64,000 nt of DNA, taken from contig NZ_JOIY01000019.1 of NCBI RefSeq assembly GCF_000720185.1, positions 61,797 to 125,796 on the forward strand, given 5' to 3'. Under the pieces are notes generated by a model, which had not been told where the DNA came from, ran no database searches, and worked only from the letters and a program-made list of their open reading frames with translations. The translations under genes were made by a program, and so were the position numbers. This document shows positions 1 to 8,421 of this stretch, piece after piece. How positions within the stretch are numbered: the stretch's first letter is position 1; the number at the start of each line of letters is the position of its first letter. The DNA is from Streptomyces sp. NRRL S-340. GTDB taxonomy: Bacteria > Actinomycetota > Actinomycetes > Streptomycetales > Streptomycetaceae.

Positions 1-85
1 TAACCGCGGACGATCCTTGCGGTTACGGGTCCGCTCAGGGTCAGGGTCAGGCGGGCGCGGGACCGGGTTCACGGAGCGGCACCGC

Positions 86-676
86 TCAGGTCAGGGACGC
101 CTGCGACTCGACGACCACGCCGTAGAGGTCTCCGATCGTCGCCAGGGCGCTGTGGTGGATCTGCCGGGCGTCCAGCCAGGTGCCCACCGCCTGGAGCGGG
201 CGCGTCGCGCACGCGTCGGCGACCACCGTGGGCCGGTTGCCGCGCAGGAACGCGCCCTCGGCGGTGAACAGCACGCACATGTGCGTCATGAATCCGATGA
301 CGATGACGTCCTCGTTGCCGGCGGCGTCGACGTGCTTGCCGAGTTCGGTGTCGACGAACGCGTTGGGCGCCTTCTTCACGACCACGGGCTCGCCCTCGGC
401 CGGCGCGACGCTCGGGTGGATCCGGCCGGTCTCCGCGCCGATGTCGTACGGAGTGCCTTCGCCGCCGTCGTGGACGACGTGGATGACCTTCGTGCCCGCC
501 TCCCGGGCCCGGGCCAGCAGGGCGGCGGCGGAGTCGAGCGCGGGCCGCCAGCCTGCCAGCTCCATCACTCCGCCGACGTAGGTGTTCTGGTAGTCGACCA
601 GGATCAAGGTCGAGTGCGCGAGCGAAGCCGGCGTCGCGTCGAGGCCGTTGAGTTCGCGCAGAGTCGTCGTCGTCAT
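86..676 (-). CDS. Isochorismatase-family cysteine hydrolase
   Basis: A 196-residue protein of the isochorismatase-like alpha/beta hydrolase superfamily, which cleaves small C-N or vinyl-ether substrates such as nicotinamide, ureido acids or isochorismate. The sequence shows the opening ILVDYQN (catalytic Asp near residue 26), a central Lys in VVKKAPNAF, and the nucleophile region GFMTHMCVLFTAEGAF, where the Cys of THMCV is the predicted nucleophile. Asp, Lys and Cys form the family triad. The ATG at 676 follows a GAGGGG ribosome site on the minus strand; an in-frame extension to 763 lacks one. It is divergent from a GlxA-type regulator, which suggests local control. The real substrate cannot be told from sequence. 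Confidence 0.9.
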   Translation of the reverse strand: MTTTTLRELNGLDATPASLAHSTLILVDYQNTYVGGVMELAGWRPALDSAAALLARAREAGTKVIHVVHDGGEGTPYDIGAETGRIHPSVAPAEGEPVVVKKAPNAFVDTELGKHVDAAGNEDVIVIGFMTHMCVLFTAEGAFLRGNRPTVVADACATRPLQAVGTWLDARQIHHSALATIGDLYGVVVESQASLT

Positions 677-886
677 GGAAATACCCCTCAGCCGATGCAC
701 CGAGCAGTCGAAGCCACTCGGGTTCCTGGAGCGCGGCCGTGCGTGCGGTGACCGGCCACGCACATGAACCTACGAGCCACCGCCGCGTGTCGGCAATGTC
801 GCCTAACCTGCAGATCCAGACATCAGTCCGGACACGGTTCCGGGTGCAGCAGCGGACATCGGTTCCGCCGGACGGACGGAGATCCC

Positions 887-1909
887 GTGAGCGTCGTGGA
901 ACGACTCGTCGTCATCGTTCTCTTCGAGGGGGTCGACCTGCTCGACGTCACCGGCCCGCCCGAGGTGTTCTCCCTGGTGCAGCGCGAGATGCCGGAGCCG
1001 ACGGGTTACCGGGTGGTCCTCGCCGCAGAGACGATGGACCCCGTCACCACGTCCGCCGGCGTACGCCTGCTCCCCGACACCACCTTCGGCGAGGTGGCAC
1101 GAGGCGGCGTCGACACCCTCATCGTGCCCGGTTCCGTCGAGGCGGACGGCCGGCGGGGCGTACGGGCCCGGACCGACCCCGCGGTGGTCGACCGGGTGAG
1201 CACGCTCGCCGGCCGGGCGCGGAGAGTCGCCTCCGTCTGTGTCGGGGCGCACCTCCTGGCCGCCGCGGGACTCCTCGACGGCAAACGCGCCACCACCCAC
1301 TGGTCGACCGCCCGGCAACTCGCCGACGAGCACCCCGCGGTGCGGGTCGACGCCGATCCGATCTTCATCCGGGAGGGCGACACCTGGACCGGCGCGGGGA
1401 TCAGCGCCTGCCTCGACCTGTCGCTCGCCCTCGTCGCCGACGACTTCGGCGAGACGGTCGCGCTGCGTGTCGCCCGCCAGCTGGTGATGTACCTGAAACG
1501 GCCCAGCGGGCAGAGCCAGTTCAGCGTGCCGCTGGAACCCGTCTCGCGCACGCGGCGCGTGGAGGACCTCCGTCACCACATCCTGCGGCACCTCGGGGAG
1601 CAGCTCACCGTGGCGGACCTGGCCGAGCACGCCCGCCTCAGCGAACGGCAGTTGACCCGGGTCTTCAAGGCCGAGCTGGGCATGACACCGAGCGCGTACG
1701 TGGAAGCGGCCCGCGTGGAAGCGGCGCGCGGTCAGCTGGAGTCCACCGACGCCACCCTCGAACGCATCGTGTCGGTGTGCGGGTTCGGGACGGCGGACAC
1801 GCTGGTCCGGGCGTTCCGCCGCCGGCTCGGCACGACGCCCACCGAGTACCGGCGCCGCTTCCGCTCCCCCTTCGGCGAACCGGCGCCGAACCGGGAGTTC
1901 TCCGGTTGA
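887..1909 (+). CDS. GlxA/FtrA-type AraC-family transcriptional regulator
   Basis: A 340-residue regulator with an N-terminal DJ-1/PfpI-like domain (about residues 5-180) and a C-terminal AraC-type double helix-turn-helix (about 225-325). The N-terminal fold carries ASVCVGAHLLAAAGLLDG, the nucleophile-elbow region with a Cys. The C-terminal part has the AraC signatures SERQLTRVFKAELGMTPSAY and a second helix region ending in GTTPTEYRRRF. I chose the GTG at 887 because GGACGGAG lies six bases upstream; an ATG at 764 would add 41 residues without homology-like character. The divergent neighbour is an isochorismatase-like hydrolase, so it probably controls that gene and itself. Family members respond to small metabolites; the ligand here is unknown. 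Confidence 0.88.
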   Translation: MSVVERLVVIVLFEGVDLLDVTGPPEVFSLVQREMPEPTGYRVVLAAETMDPVTTSAGVRLLPDTTFGEVARGGVDTLIVPGSVEADGRRGVRARTDPAVVDRVSTLAGRARRVASVCVGAHLLAAAGLLDGKRATTHWSTARQLADEHPAVRVDADPIFIREGDTWTGAGISACLDLSLALVADDFGETVALRVARQLVMYLKRPSGQSQFSVPLEPVSRTRRVEDLRHHILRHLGEQLTVADLAEHARLSERQLTRVFKAELGMTPSAYVEAARVEAARGQLESTDATLERIVSVCGFGTADTLVRAFRRRLGTTPTEYRRRFRSPFGEPAPNREFSG

Positions 1910-2088
1910 TCGGCCAGGTCAGACGGCTTGTAGCCGAACCGTTGCCGTTCCGTGGGCGGTGGCCCACAGCAACCGCATAGTGTGTGGTGCCGTTCCGGCC
2001 GCCGTGGCCGAGGCCCGTGTCCCACCCGGGACCGGTGTGCCGTCCCGGCGGTATCAGCACGTCCGTTCACAGCAGGGGGAGTCGAAAC

Positions 2089-3327
2089 ATGCGACCCATA
2101 CGCCCATCCGTCACCGTTCGCCGGGGAGGGCGCGCCCGGCGCTCGCCCTTCCCCGCGCTGGCCGCCGTCGCACTGGTCTCGACCCTCGCGCTCACCGCCA
2201 CCGGCTGCAACTCGGACGACACCGGCGCGGCCGGCGAGCCCTCCGCCTCCGCGGCCGCCGGTGGCTCGGGGGCCACGGGCGACGGCAAGATCACGATCCC
2301 GGACGACATCCGGAAGAAGCTCAAGGAGCACGGGATCGACGTCGACAAGTGGAAGAACGGCGCCTGGAAGAACTGGAACAAGGACGACTGGCTCCGCGAG
2401 GCGAACGACTTCGTCAACCCCATCATCCAGGGCCTGTGGGACCCGGACCGCATGCGCCGGGCCAACGACCCGGACAAGGGCGTCGACGACAACGACATCT
2501 CCGGTGACCAGGGCGTCACGGACCCGGCTCCGGCGCCCGTGCAGGCTCAGAAGGTGGCGCCGCCTTACCACACCAGCGCGGCGACGGCGGGCAAGGTCTT
2601 CTTCGACTCCCCCGAGGGCACGATGGTCTGTTCGGCCACGGTCGTCGAGGACCCGGCCCACCCCGGCAAGTCCAACCTGGTGTGGACGGCGGGGCACTGC
2701 GTGCACGCCGGCAAGAAGGGCGGCTGGTACCGCAACATCGCCTTCGTGCCGTCGTACAACGACGCGGGCCGCAGCACCGCTCGACTGCAGGGCGCCACAC
2801 GGGAGCAGGTCGCCCCGTACGGGGTGTGGTGGGGCGACTGGGCGCAGACCTCCGACCAGTGGATCAAGCAGGGCGGCGCGACCGGCGGGCAGGGCGCGAG
2901 CTACGACTTCGCCGTCATCCACGTCACTCCGGAGAAGGGCGGCAACGGCAAGTCGCTGGAGGAGACGGTCGGTTCCGCGCTTCCGGTGAACTTCGACGCG
3001 CCGGCCGTGCCGAAGGTGCAGAGCATCACCGCGACCGGCTACCCGGCCGCGCCGCCGTACGACGGGCAGTCGCTGTACCAGTGCCAGGACAGGCCGGGAC
3101 GTCTGTCGGTCGCGGCCGCCGACCCGACGATGTACCGCATCGGCTGCACCATGACCGGCGGGTCCTCCGGCGGCGGCTGGGTCGAGAAGGGCACGGACGG
3201 CAAGCCCGCGCTGGTGTCCAACACCTCGATCGGCCCGGTGACGGCGGGCTGGCTGGCCGGTCCGCGGCTGGGCACGGTGGCCAAGGGCGTCTACGACTCG
3301 GTCAGCAAGAAGTTCGCCGTGCAGTGA
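2089..3327 (+). CDS. Secreted trypsin-like serine protease lipoprotein (first of tandem pair)
   Basis: A 412-residue predicted lipoprotein. The signal peptide has a twin-Arg-like basic start, the hydrophobic run ALAAVALVSTLAL and the lipobox TATGC with lipidated Cys40. Next come a low-complexity Ser/Ala/Gly linker and a charged, Trp-rich pro-segment (IPDDIRKKLKEHGIDVDKWK, about residues 69-100). The chymotrypsin-like domain has catalytic His203 in WTAGHCVHAG, Asp273 in YDFAVIHV and Ser360 in TGGSSGGGW. It should act outside the membrane on peptides or proteins. The ATG at 2089 follows AGGGGGAG with good spacing. A close paralogue with the same domain order starts 138 bases downstream, so the pair arose by tandem duplication. 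Specificity is unknown. Confidence 0.88.
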   Translation: MRPIRPSVTVRRGGRARRSPFPALAAVALVSTLALTATGCNSDDTGAAGEPSASAAAGGSGATGDGKITIPDDIRKKLKEHGIDVDKWKNGAWKNWNKDDWLREANDFVNPIIQGLWDPDRMRRANDPDKGVDDNDISGDQGVTDPAPAPVQAQKVAPPYHTSAATAGKVFFDSPEGTMVCSATVVEDPAHPGKSNLVWTAGHCVHAGKKGGWYRNIAFVPSYNDAGRSTARLQGATREQVAPYGVWWGDWAQTSDQWIKQGGATGGQGASYDFAVIHVTPEKGGNGKSLEETVGSALPVNFDAPAVPKVQSITATGYPAAPPYDGQSLYQCQDRPGRLSVAAADPTMYRIGCTMTGGSSGGGWVEKGTDGKPALVSNTSIGPVTAGWLAGPRLGTVAKGVYDSVSKKFAVQ

Positions 3328-3465
3328 GCACGGCCGCAGGCCGGTGACCCGGCCACGGCGGCGGGGTGTCCTACGGAAACCTTCACCACCCCGCCGCCGT
3401 TCGTACCCGTCCCCACCTGCATAGTGGGGCAGCACACACACGAACCAACGGGGGTTCATCACATC

Positions 3466-4692
3466 ATGCGTTCCACACGTACGTCCGCAGTGCCCCGGCG
3501 CGCGCGCCGGGGCACTGCCCTCGCCGCCACCGGTCTCGTCGCGGCGCTGACGCTCACCGCCACGGCCTGCGACGACTCGGGCGACGGCGCGAGCGGCAAG
3601 CCCGGCACCAGCGGTTCGCAGGCCGTGGGCGGCTCCCGGGCCACCGGCAGCGGCGACGGCAGGGGTCACCTCCCGGCCGACCTCGCGAAGAGGCTCAAGG
3701 ACCACGGGATCGACGTCGACCGGTGGAAGAACGGCGGCTGGAAGAACTGGGACAAGGACAAGTGGCTCAGCGCCGCCAAGGACTTCGTCAACCCGGTGAT
3801 CAAGGGGCACTGGAAGCCTGAGCGGATGAAGTCCGCCAAGGAGGCCAACAAGACGGTGTCCACTCAGGACTCCGCCGCCGGCCAGGGCGTCAGCGACCCG
3901 GCGCCGCGGCCCGTCCAGGCCCAGGCCGAGAAGACCCCGTACCACCAGCACGCGGCCCCGGTCGGCAAGGTCTTCTTCGACTCGCCGCAAGGCTCGATGG
4001 TCTGCTCCGGCACGGTCGTCAAGGACGTCAACCACCCGGGCAAGTCGAACCTGGTGTGGACCGCGGGTCACTGCGTCCACGCCGGCCAGGGCGGCGGCTG
4101 GTACCGCAACATCGCCTTCGTGCCCGCCTACAACGACCTCGGCCGGTCCGCGTCGCAGCTGAGCGGCGCCAGTCCGACCGAGGTCGCCCCGTACGGCGCC
4201 TGGTGGGCCGACTGGGCGTCCACCTCGGGCCAGTGGATCCAGGGCGGCTCGGAGACGGGCGGTGCCGGTGCCGCGTACGACTACGCCGTGCTGCACGTGA
4301 AGCCGGAGACCGGCGCGAAGTCGCTGGAGGAGACGGTCGGGGCCGCACTCGACGTGGACTTCTCCGCCCCGCAGGCGCCGCAGGTCGCCACGATGGGTGC
4401 CTGGGGATACCCGGCCGCGCCGCCGTACAACGGTCTGACGATGTTCCGCTGCCTGGACCGGCCGGGCCGGCTGTCGCTGAGCCCGTCCCTGCCGACGATG
4501 TACCGGATCGGCTGCACCATGACCGGCGGGTCCTCCGGCGGCGGCTGGTTCCGCGTGGTGGGCGGGAAGACCGAACTGGTCTCCAACACCTCCATCGGTC
4601 CGTCCGACAACACCTGGCTCGCGGGCCCGCAGCTGGGCAAGGGCGCCGAGGCGCTGTACGAGAACATGAGCCGGACCTACGGCGGCCGGTGA
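3466..4692 (+). CDS. Secreted trypsin-like serine protease lipoprotein (second of tandem pair)
   Basis: A 408-residue paralogue of the upstream gene with the same plan: basic N-terminus, hydrophobic segment, lipobox TATAC, Ser/Gly linker, the pro-segment LAKRLKDHGIDVDRWKNGGW, then the protease domain. The predicted triad is His202 (WTAGHCVHAG), Asp272 (YDYAVLHV) and Ser357 (TGGSSGGGW). Both proteins also share YPAAPPY and the Cys pair around the FRCLDRPGRLS-type segment, consistent with a disulphide near the active site. The ATG at 3466 is preceded by CGGGGG; spacing is slightly long. The segment GCATAGTG occurs upstream of both genes (1975 and 3419), possibly a shared promoter element. A strong terminator follows. 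Confidence 0.88.
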   Translation: MRSTRTSAVPRRARRGTALAATGLVAALTLTATACDDSGDGASGKPGTSGSQAVGGSRATGSGDGRGHLPADLAKRLKDHGIDVDRWKNGGWKNWDKDKWLSAAKDFVNPVIKGHWKPERMKSAKEANKTVSTQDSAAGQGVSDPAPRPVQAQAEKTPYHQHAAPVGKVFFDSPQGSMVCSGTVVKDVNHPGKSNLVWTAGHCVHAGQGGGWYRNIAFVPAYNDLGRSASQLSGASPTEVAPYGAWWADWASTSGQWIQGGSETGGAGAAYDYAVLHVKPETGAKSLEETVGAALDVDFSAPQAPQVATMGAWGYPAAPPYNGLTMFRCLDRPGRLSLSPSLPTMYRIGCTMTGGSSGGGWFRVVGGKTELVSNTSIGPSDNTWLAGPQLGKGAEALYENMSRTYGGR

Positions 4693-4705
4693 CACCGGCA
4701 TGACG

Positions 4706-4743
4706 CGGGCCCGCCCCCCTTCCGTCGAAGGGGGGCGGGCCCG
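4706..4743. terminator. Bidirectional intrinsic terminator between convergent protease and hflX
   Basis: A perfect 17-base-pair inverted repeat (4706-4722 with 4727-4743) around the loop CGTC. It lies 13 bases after the second protease stop and 33 bases beyond the hflX stop on the other strand, so it can serve both genes. There is no T-run, which is usual for Streptomyces terminators. Confidence 0.85.
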
Positions 4744-4776
4744 TGTGCTGCTCGCGCCGGTGGTGGCCGGAGCGGG

Positions 4777-6270
4777 TCAGAGCGCGGGAACCGGCGTGTA
4801 CGGCGTCAGGTCCGCGGCCAGTTCCTCGTGCACCAGTGCCTTGAGCAGGGTGCCCTCCGCGGTGTGCTCCTCGGAGATCACCTCGCCCTCGGTGTGGGCA
4901 CGGGCGACCAGCTTGCCGTGCGTGTAGGGCACGAGCGCCTCGATCTCCACGGAAGGGCGCGGCAGCTCGTGGTCGATCAGGGCGAGCAGCTCCGCGATGC
5001 CGCGGCCGGTGCGGGCCGAGACCGCGATCGAGTGCTTCTCCACCCGCAGCAGCCGCTGCAGCACCAGCGGGTCGGCCGCGTCCGCCTTGTTCACCACGAC
5101 GATCTCGGGTACGTCGGTGGCGCCGACGTCCCTGATCACCTCGCGCACGGCGGCCAGCTGCTCCTCCGGGTCCGGGTGCGAGCCGTCGACCACGTGCAGG
5201 ATCAGGTCGGAGTCGCCGACCTCCTCCATGGTGGAGCGGAACGCCTCGACCAGGTGGTGCGGCAGGTGCCGGACGAAGCCGACCGTGTCGGCCAGCGTGT
5301 ACAGCCGCCCGCTCGGCGTCTCGGCCCGGCGCACGGTCGGGTCCAGGGTCGCGAACAGCGCGTTCTCGACCAGGACACCGGCGCCGGTGAGGCGGTTGAG
5401 CAGGGAGGACTTGCCGGCGTTGGTGTAGCCCGCGATGGCGACGGACGGCACCTTGTTGCGGCGCCGCTCCTGGCGCTTGATCTCACGGCCGGTCTTCATG
5501 GCCGCGATCTCCCGGCGCATCTTGGCCATCTTCTCGCGGATCCGCCGCCGGTCCGTCTCGATCTTGGTCTCACCGGGACCTCGGGTGGCGAGGCCGCCGC
5601 CCTTGCCGCCGCCCATCTGCCGGGACAGCGACTGGCCCCAGCCGCGCAGCCGCGGCAGCATGTACTGCATCTGCGCGAGCGCGACCTGCGCCTTGCCCTC
5701 ACGGGACTTGGCGTGCTGGGCGAAGATGTCCAGGATCAGCGCCGTGCGGTCGATGACCTTGACCTTGACGACGTCCTCGAGGTGGATCAGCTGGCCCGGA
5801 CTCAGCTCACCGTCGCAGATGACGGTGTCCGCGCCCGTCTCCAGGACGATGTCACGCAGCTCGCCGGCCTTGCCGGAGCCGATGTAGGTGGCCGCGTCCG
5901 GCTTGTCGCGGCGCTGGATCACGCCGTCGAGGACGAGGGCGCCCGCGGTCTCCGCGAGGGCGGCCAGCTCGGCGAGGGAGTTCTCCGCGTCGTGCACGGT
6001 CCCCGAGGTCCAGACGCCGACGAGCACCACGCGCTCCAGACGGAGCTGCCGGTACTCGACCTCGGTGACGTCCTCCAGCTCGGTGGAGAGACCCGCGACA
6101 CGGCGCAGGGCCGCGCGCTCGGAGCGGTCGAACTGGTCGCCGTCCCGCTCTCCGTCGATCTCGTGGCTCCAGGCGACGTCCTCTTCCATCAGGGCATCGG
6201 CCCGGAGACCTTCGGGATAGGTGTGCGCGAGACGCTCGGCGGCCTGGGAAGAGGAAGAAGAGGAGGTCAT
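4777..6270 (-). CDS. hflX: GTPase HflX
   Basis: A 497-residue HflX, a ribosome-associated GTPase that binds the 50S subunit and in other bacteria splits stalled or hibernating ribosomes during stress. Visible features are the N-terminal HflX domain, a glycine-rich linker (RQMGGGKGGGLATRGPGETK) and the G domain with P-loop GYTNAGKSS (about residues 281-289), switch II DTVGFVRHLP, and the NKAD specificity motif. Length is normal for actinobacteria, which carry a longer N-terminus than E. coli. The ATG at 6270 is preceded by AAGGAC; the in-frame extension to 6423 has low-complexity Arg/Ser content. It is not linked to hfq or hflKC here; its neighbour is a secreted peptidase. Confidence 0.95.
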   Translation of the reverse strand: MTSSSSSSQAAERLAHTYPEGLRADALMEEDVAWSHEIDGERDGDQFDRSERAALRRVAGLSTELEDVTEVEYRQLRLERVVLVGVWTSGTVHDAENSLAELAALAETAGALVLDGVIQRRDKPDAATYIGSGKAGELRDIVLETGADTVICDGELSPGQLIHLEDVVKVKVIDRTALILDIFAQHAKSREGKAQVALAQMQYMLPRLRGWGQSLSRQMGGGKGGGLATRGPGETKIETDRRRIREKMAKMRREIAAMKTGREIKRQERRRNKVPSVAIAGYTNAGKSSLLNRLTGAGVLVENALFATLDPTVRRAETPSGRLYTLADTVGFVRHLPHHLVEAFRSTMEEVGDSDLILHVVDGSHPDPEEQLAAVREVIRDVGATDVPEIVVVNKADAADPLVLQRLLRVEKHSIAVSARTGRGIAELLALIDHELPRPSVEIEALVPYTHGKLVARAHTEGEVISEEHTAEGTLLKALVHEELAADLTPYTPVPAL

Positions 6271-6392
6271 TGGGTCCTTACGTCGTTGGGAATCCGTGCT
6301 GCGGCGACGGGTCGGCGGCCGCGGGCGAAGCGCCTCGGCAGCTGTTCCGTCACTTGTCACAACGCGCGGGTGTCCCGGGAGATTCCCGTGCG

Positions 6393-6430
6393 CCGTGCCG
6401 TGCCGACACGACGATCGTCGCACGGCACGG
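6393..6430 (-). terminator. Terminator hairpin after the M1 peptidase gene
   Basis: An 11-base-pair perfect stem (6393-6403 with 6420-6430), extendable by an inner GAC/GTC pairing, lies about 60 bases beyond the M1 peptidase stop and upstream of hflX. Its position fits termination of the peptidase transcript. No T-run is present. Confidence 0.6.
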
Positions 6431-6490
6431 CCCGTCTCGTCACGGCGTTATTCCCGGCTGTCCGGCTGTCCGGCTCGCCGCTTGGCCCGC

Positions 6491-8086
6491 TCACTGCTTC
6501 CGGTGGGCGTCCCGCGCCCACGCCGCCTTCGCCACCGTCCTCGTCGGTGCTGTCTTCGCCCGTCCGGACGTCCTCGCCGTCTGTGCCGCCTTCGCCGGTG
6601 CGGTCCTGGGCGGCGGTGTCTGCTTCCAGTCCGGGTGGCCCGGCATGGGCGGCGTCTTCACACCGTAGAGCCAGGCCTTGAAGAAGCCGCCGAGGTCCCG
6701 TCCGGCGACGGCCGAGGCCAGACGTTCGAAGTCCGCCGTGTTCGCCGTCGAGTCCCGGTGCTCGCGCACCCAGGCGCGCTCCAGCCGTTCGAAGGCCGGC
6801 CTGCCGATCTCCTGGCGCAGGGCGTAGAGGACGAGAGCCGCGCCGTCGTAGACGTTGGCACGGAAGATGCCGATCTTCTGGCCGGCCTTGGGCGGCTTGG
6901 GCAGCGCGGGTGGCCCTCCGGCCTCACGCCAGCGGTCGGAGGCCCCGTAGGCGGCCTTCATCCGGGCCTCCATGGACTTGTGCGCCTTCTCGTCGGCGTA
7001 CAGGGCCTCGTACCAGGTCGCGTGTCCCTCGTTGAGCCACAGGTCGGACCAGCTGCGCGGACTGACGCTGTCGCCGAACCACTGGTGGGACAGTTCGTGC
7101 ACCATCACCGACTCCACGTACCACTTGGGCCAGGCCGGATCGGTGAACAGCTCCTTCTCGAAGAGGGAGAGGGTCTGCGTCTCCAGTTCGAAACCGGTGG
7201 TGGCGGACGCCATGAGCAGGCCGTACGTCTCGAACGGGTAGCGTCCGACCTTGCTCTCCATCCAGGCGATCTGGCCGGGGGTCCTGGCCAGCCAGGGTTC
7301 GAGCGCCTCGCGGTCCCCGGTGGGGACGACGTCGCGCACGGGCAGGCCATGCGGACCGGTGCGGTGCAGGACGGTGGAGCGGCCGATGGAGACCTGTGCC
7401 AGCTCGGTGGCCATGGGGTGCCCGGTGCGGTACGTCCACGTGACCTGTCCGCCCCTTCGGGCGGTACCGGCGGGCAGCCCGTTGGCGACGGCCGTGTACC
7501 CCTCGGGGACGGTGACGTGGAAGGTGAACCTCGCCTTGTCGGAGGGGTGGTCGTTGCACGGGAAGACCAGGTGGGCGACGTCGGCCTGGTTGGCCATGGC
7601 GAGCCCGTCCGCGGTGCGCACCCAGCCGCCGTCCCGGCCCTTCTCGGACACCGGGTCACTGGTGTGGTGCACCGTGATGCGCGCCCAGCCGTGCCCGGGC
7701 AGCGGGACCTGGGGGGTGACCACCAGGTCCTCCCCCGCGGCGGCGAAGCGGGCCGGGAGTCCGTCGACCTCCACGGAGTCGACCTCGCCGTGCGTGAAGT
7801 CGAGGTTCAGGCGGTCGAGGTCCTGGGCCGGCCGGACGTCGATGGTGGTGACGGCCCGCAGCGGCTTGCTGTTGTCCCCGGTGTAGGTGAAGGACAGGTC
7901 GTACGACGTCACGTCGTATCCGGGGTTGCCCAGCTGCGGGAAGAGCCGGTCGCCCACGCCGAGCGCGGTGGGCGGGGCGCTCGCGGCGAGGAGACAGGCG
8001 CAGGCGCCGGACGCTGCGGACGCGAGGAGGGTCGCCTTGAGGGTTCTGAGGCGACGCGGGACACGGGGTCGGAGGGTGCGCGGCAT
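6491..8086 (-). CDS. Secreted M1-family zinc metallopeptidase
   Basis: A 531-residue peptidase with an Arg-rich N-terminus and a hydrophobic signal segment (ATLLASAASGACACLLAASA), so probably exported. The gluzincin site is intact: His330, Glu331 and His334 in HELSHQWFGD, and the third zinc ligand Glu353 in LNEGHATWY. The exopeptidase loop that is GAMEN in classical aminopeptidase N reads GFELE, a variant typical of secreted actinobacterial M1 enzymes. The usual C-terminal ERAP-like helical domain is missing, matching the short secreted clade. The C-terminus is Ala/Thr/Lys-rich and disordered. No strong ribosome site precedes the ATG at 8086, so the start is less certain than the family call. 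Confidence 0.88.
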   Translation of the reverse strand: MPRTLRPRVPRRLRTLKATLLASAASGACACLLAASAPPTALGVGDRLFPQLGNPGYDVTSYDLSFTYTGDNSKPLRAVTTIDVRPAQDLDRLNLDFTHGEVDSVEVDGLPARFAAAGEDLVVTPQVPLPGHGWARITVHHTSDPVSEKGRDGGWVRTADGLAMANQADVAHLVFPCNDHPSDKARFTFHVTVPEGYTAVANGLPAGTARRGGQVTWTYRTGHPMATELAQVSIGRSTVLHRTGPHGLPVRDVVPTGDREALEPWLARTPGQIAWMESKVGRYPFETYGLLMASATTGFELETQTLSLFEKELFTDPAWPKWYVESVMVHELSHQWFGDSVSPRSWSDLWLNEGHATWYEALYADEKAHKSMEARMKAAYGASDRWREAGGPPALPKPPKAGQKIGIFRANVYDGAALVLYALRQEIGRPAFERLERAWVREHRDSTANTADFERLASAVAGRDLGGFFKAWLYGVKTPPMPGHPDWKQTPPPRTAPAKAAQTARTSGRAKTAPTRTVAKAAWARDAHRKQ

Positions 8087-8421
8087 GCACCACGGCTATC
8101 AGCGCGCGGCGCCGCCGCGGCGGCGACGCGCGCCCTTCCCACTCGAACGGGGCCCTCGGGAGTGCGTGCGGCCCGCGCCGGCGCGCGGGACGTTCCGGGG
8201 GTGCGCGGAGTGCGCGCCGGGCGCGCCGCCGGAGGCACCCGCCCGGGGCGCGGGCGCCCGCGCCGGGCGGGCGTCACGGACTCGCGCCCGGCGCAGACCG
8301 GTTCTCGCGCCGAGCGGGCACCGGAGGCTCGGGGCGCGGTGGCGCGGGACGCACGCGCCGCGGTGGCGACGGACGTTCGCGGCAGGGGGCCCGCGCCGGG
8401 CGGGGACCGTCGGGCCCTGGG
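8087..8421. other. 335-base gene-free spacer between M1 peptidase and rshA
   Basis: No convincing gene is present. The sequence is almost pure G/C and contains a perfect 18-base palindrome centred at 8255/8256 within a longer hairpin-forming stretch (8241-8268), which could terminate rshA transcription. Promoter elements for the M1 gene must also lie here, but I cannot identify them. Confidence 0.5.

Noticed and set aside
74..87. Short GAGCGG/CCGCTC inverted repeat at the end of the isochorismatase-like gene
   Set aside because: Only six pairs with a two-base loop, which cannot fold as a terminator.
1732..4701. A 989-residue minus-strand frame opposite the two proteases
   Set aside because: Its internal repeat simply mirrors the protease duplication; the plus-strand genes have signal peptides, lipoboxes and catalytic triads.
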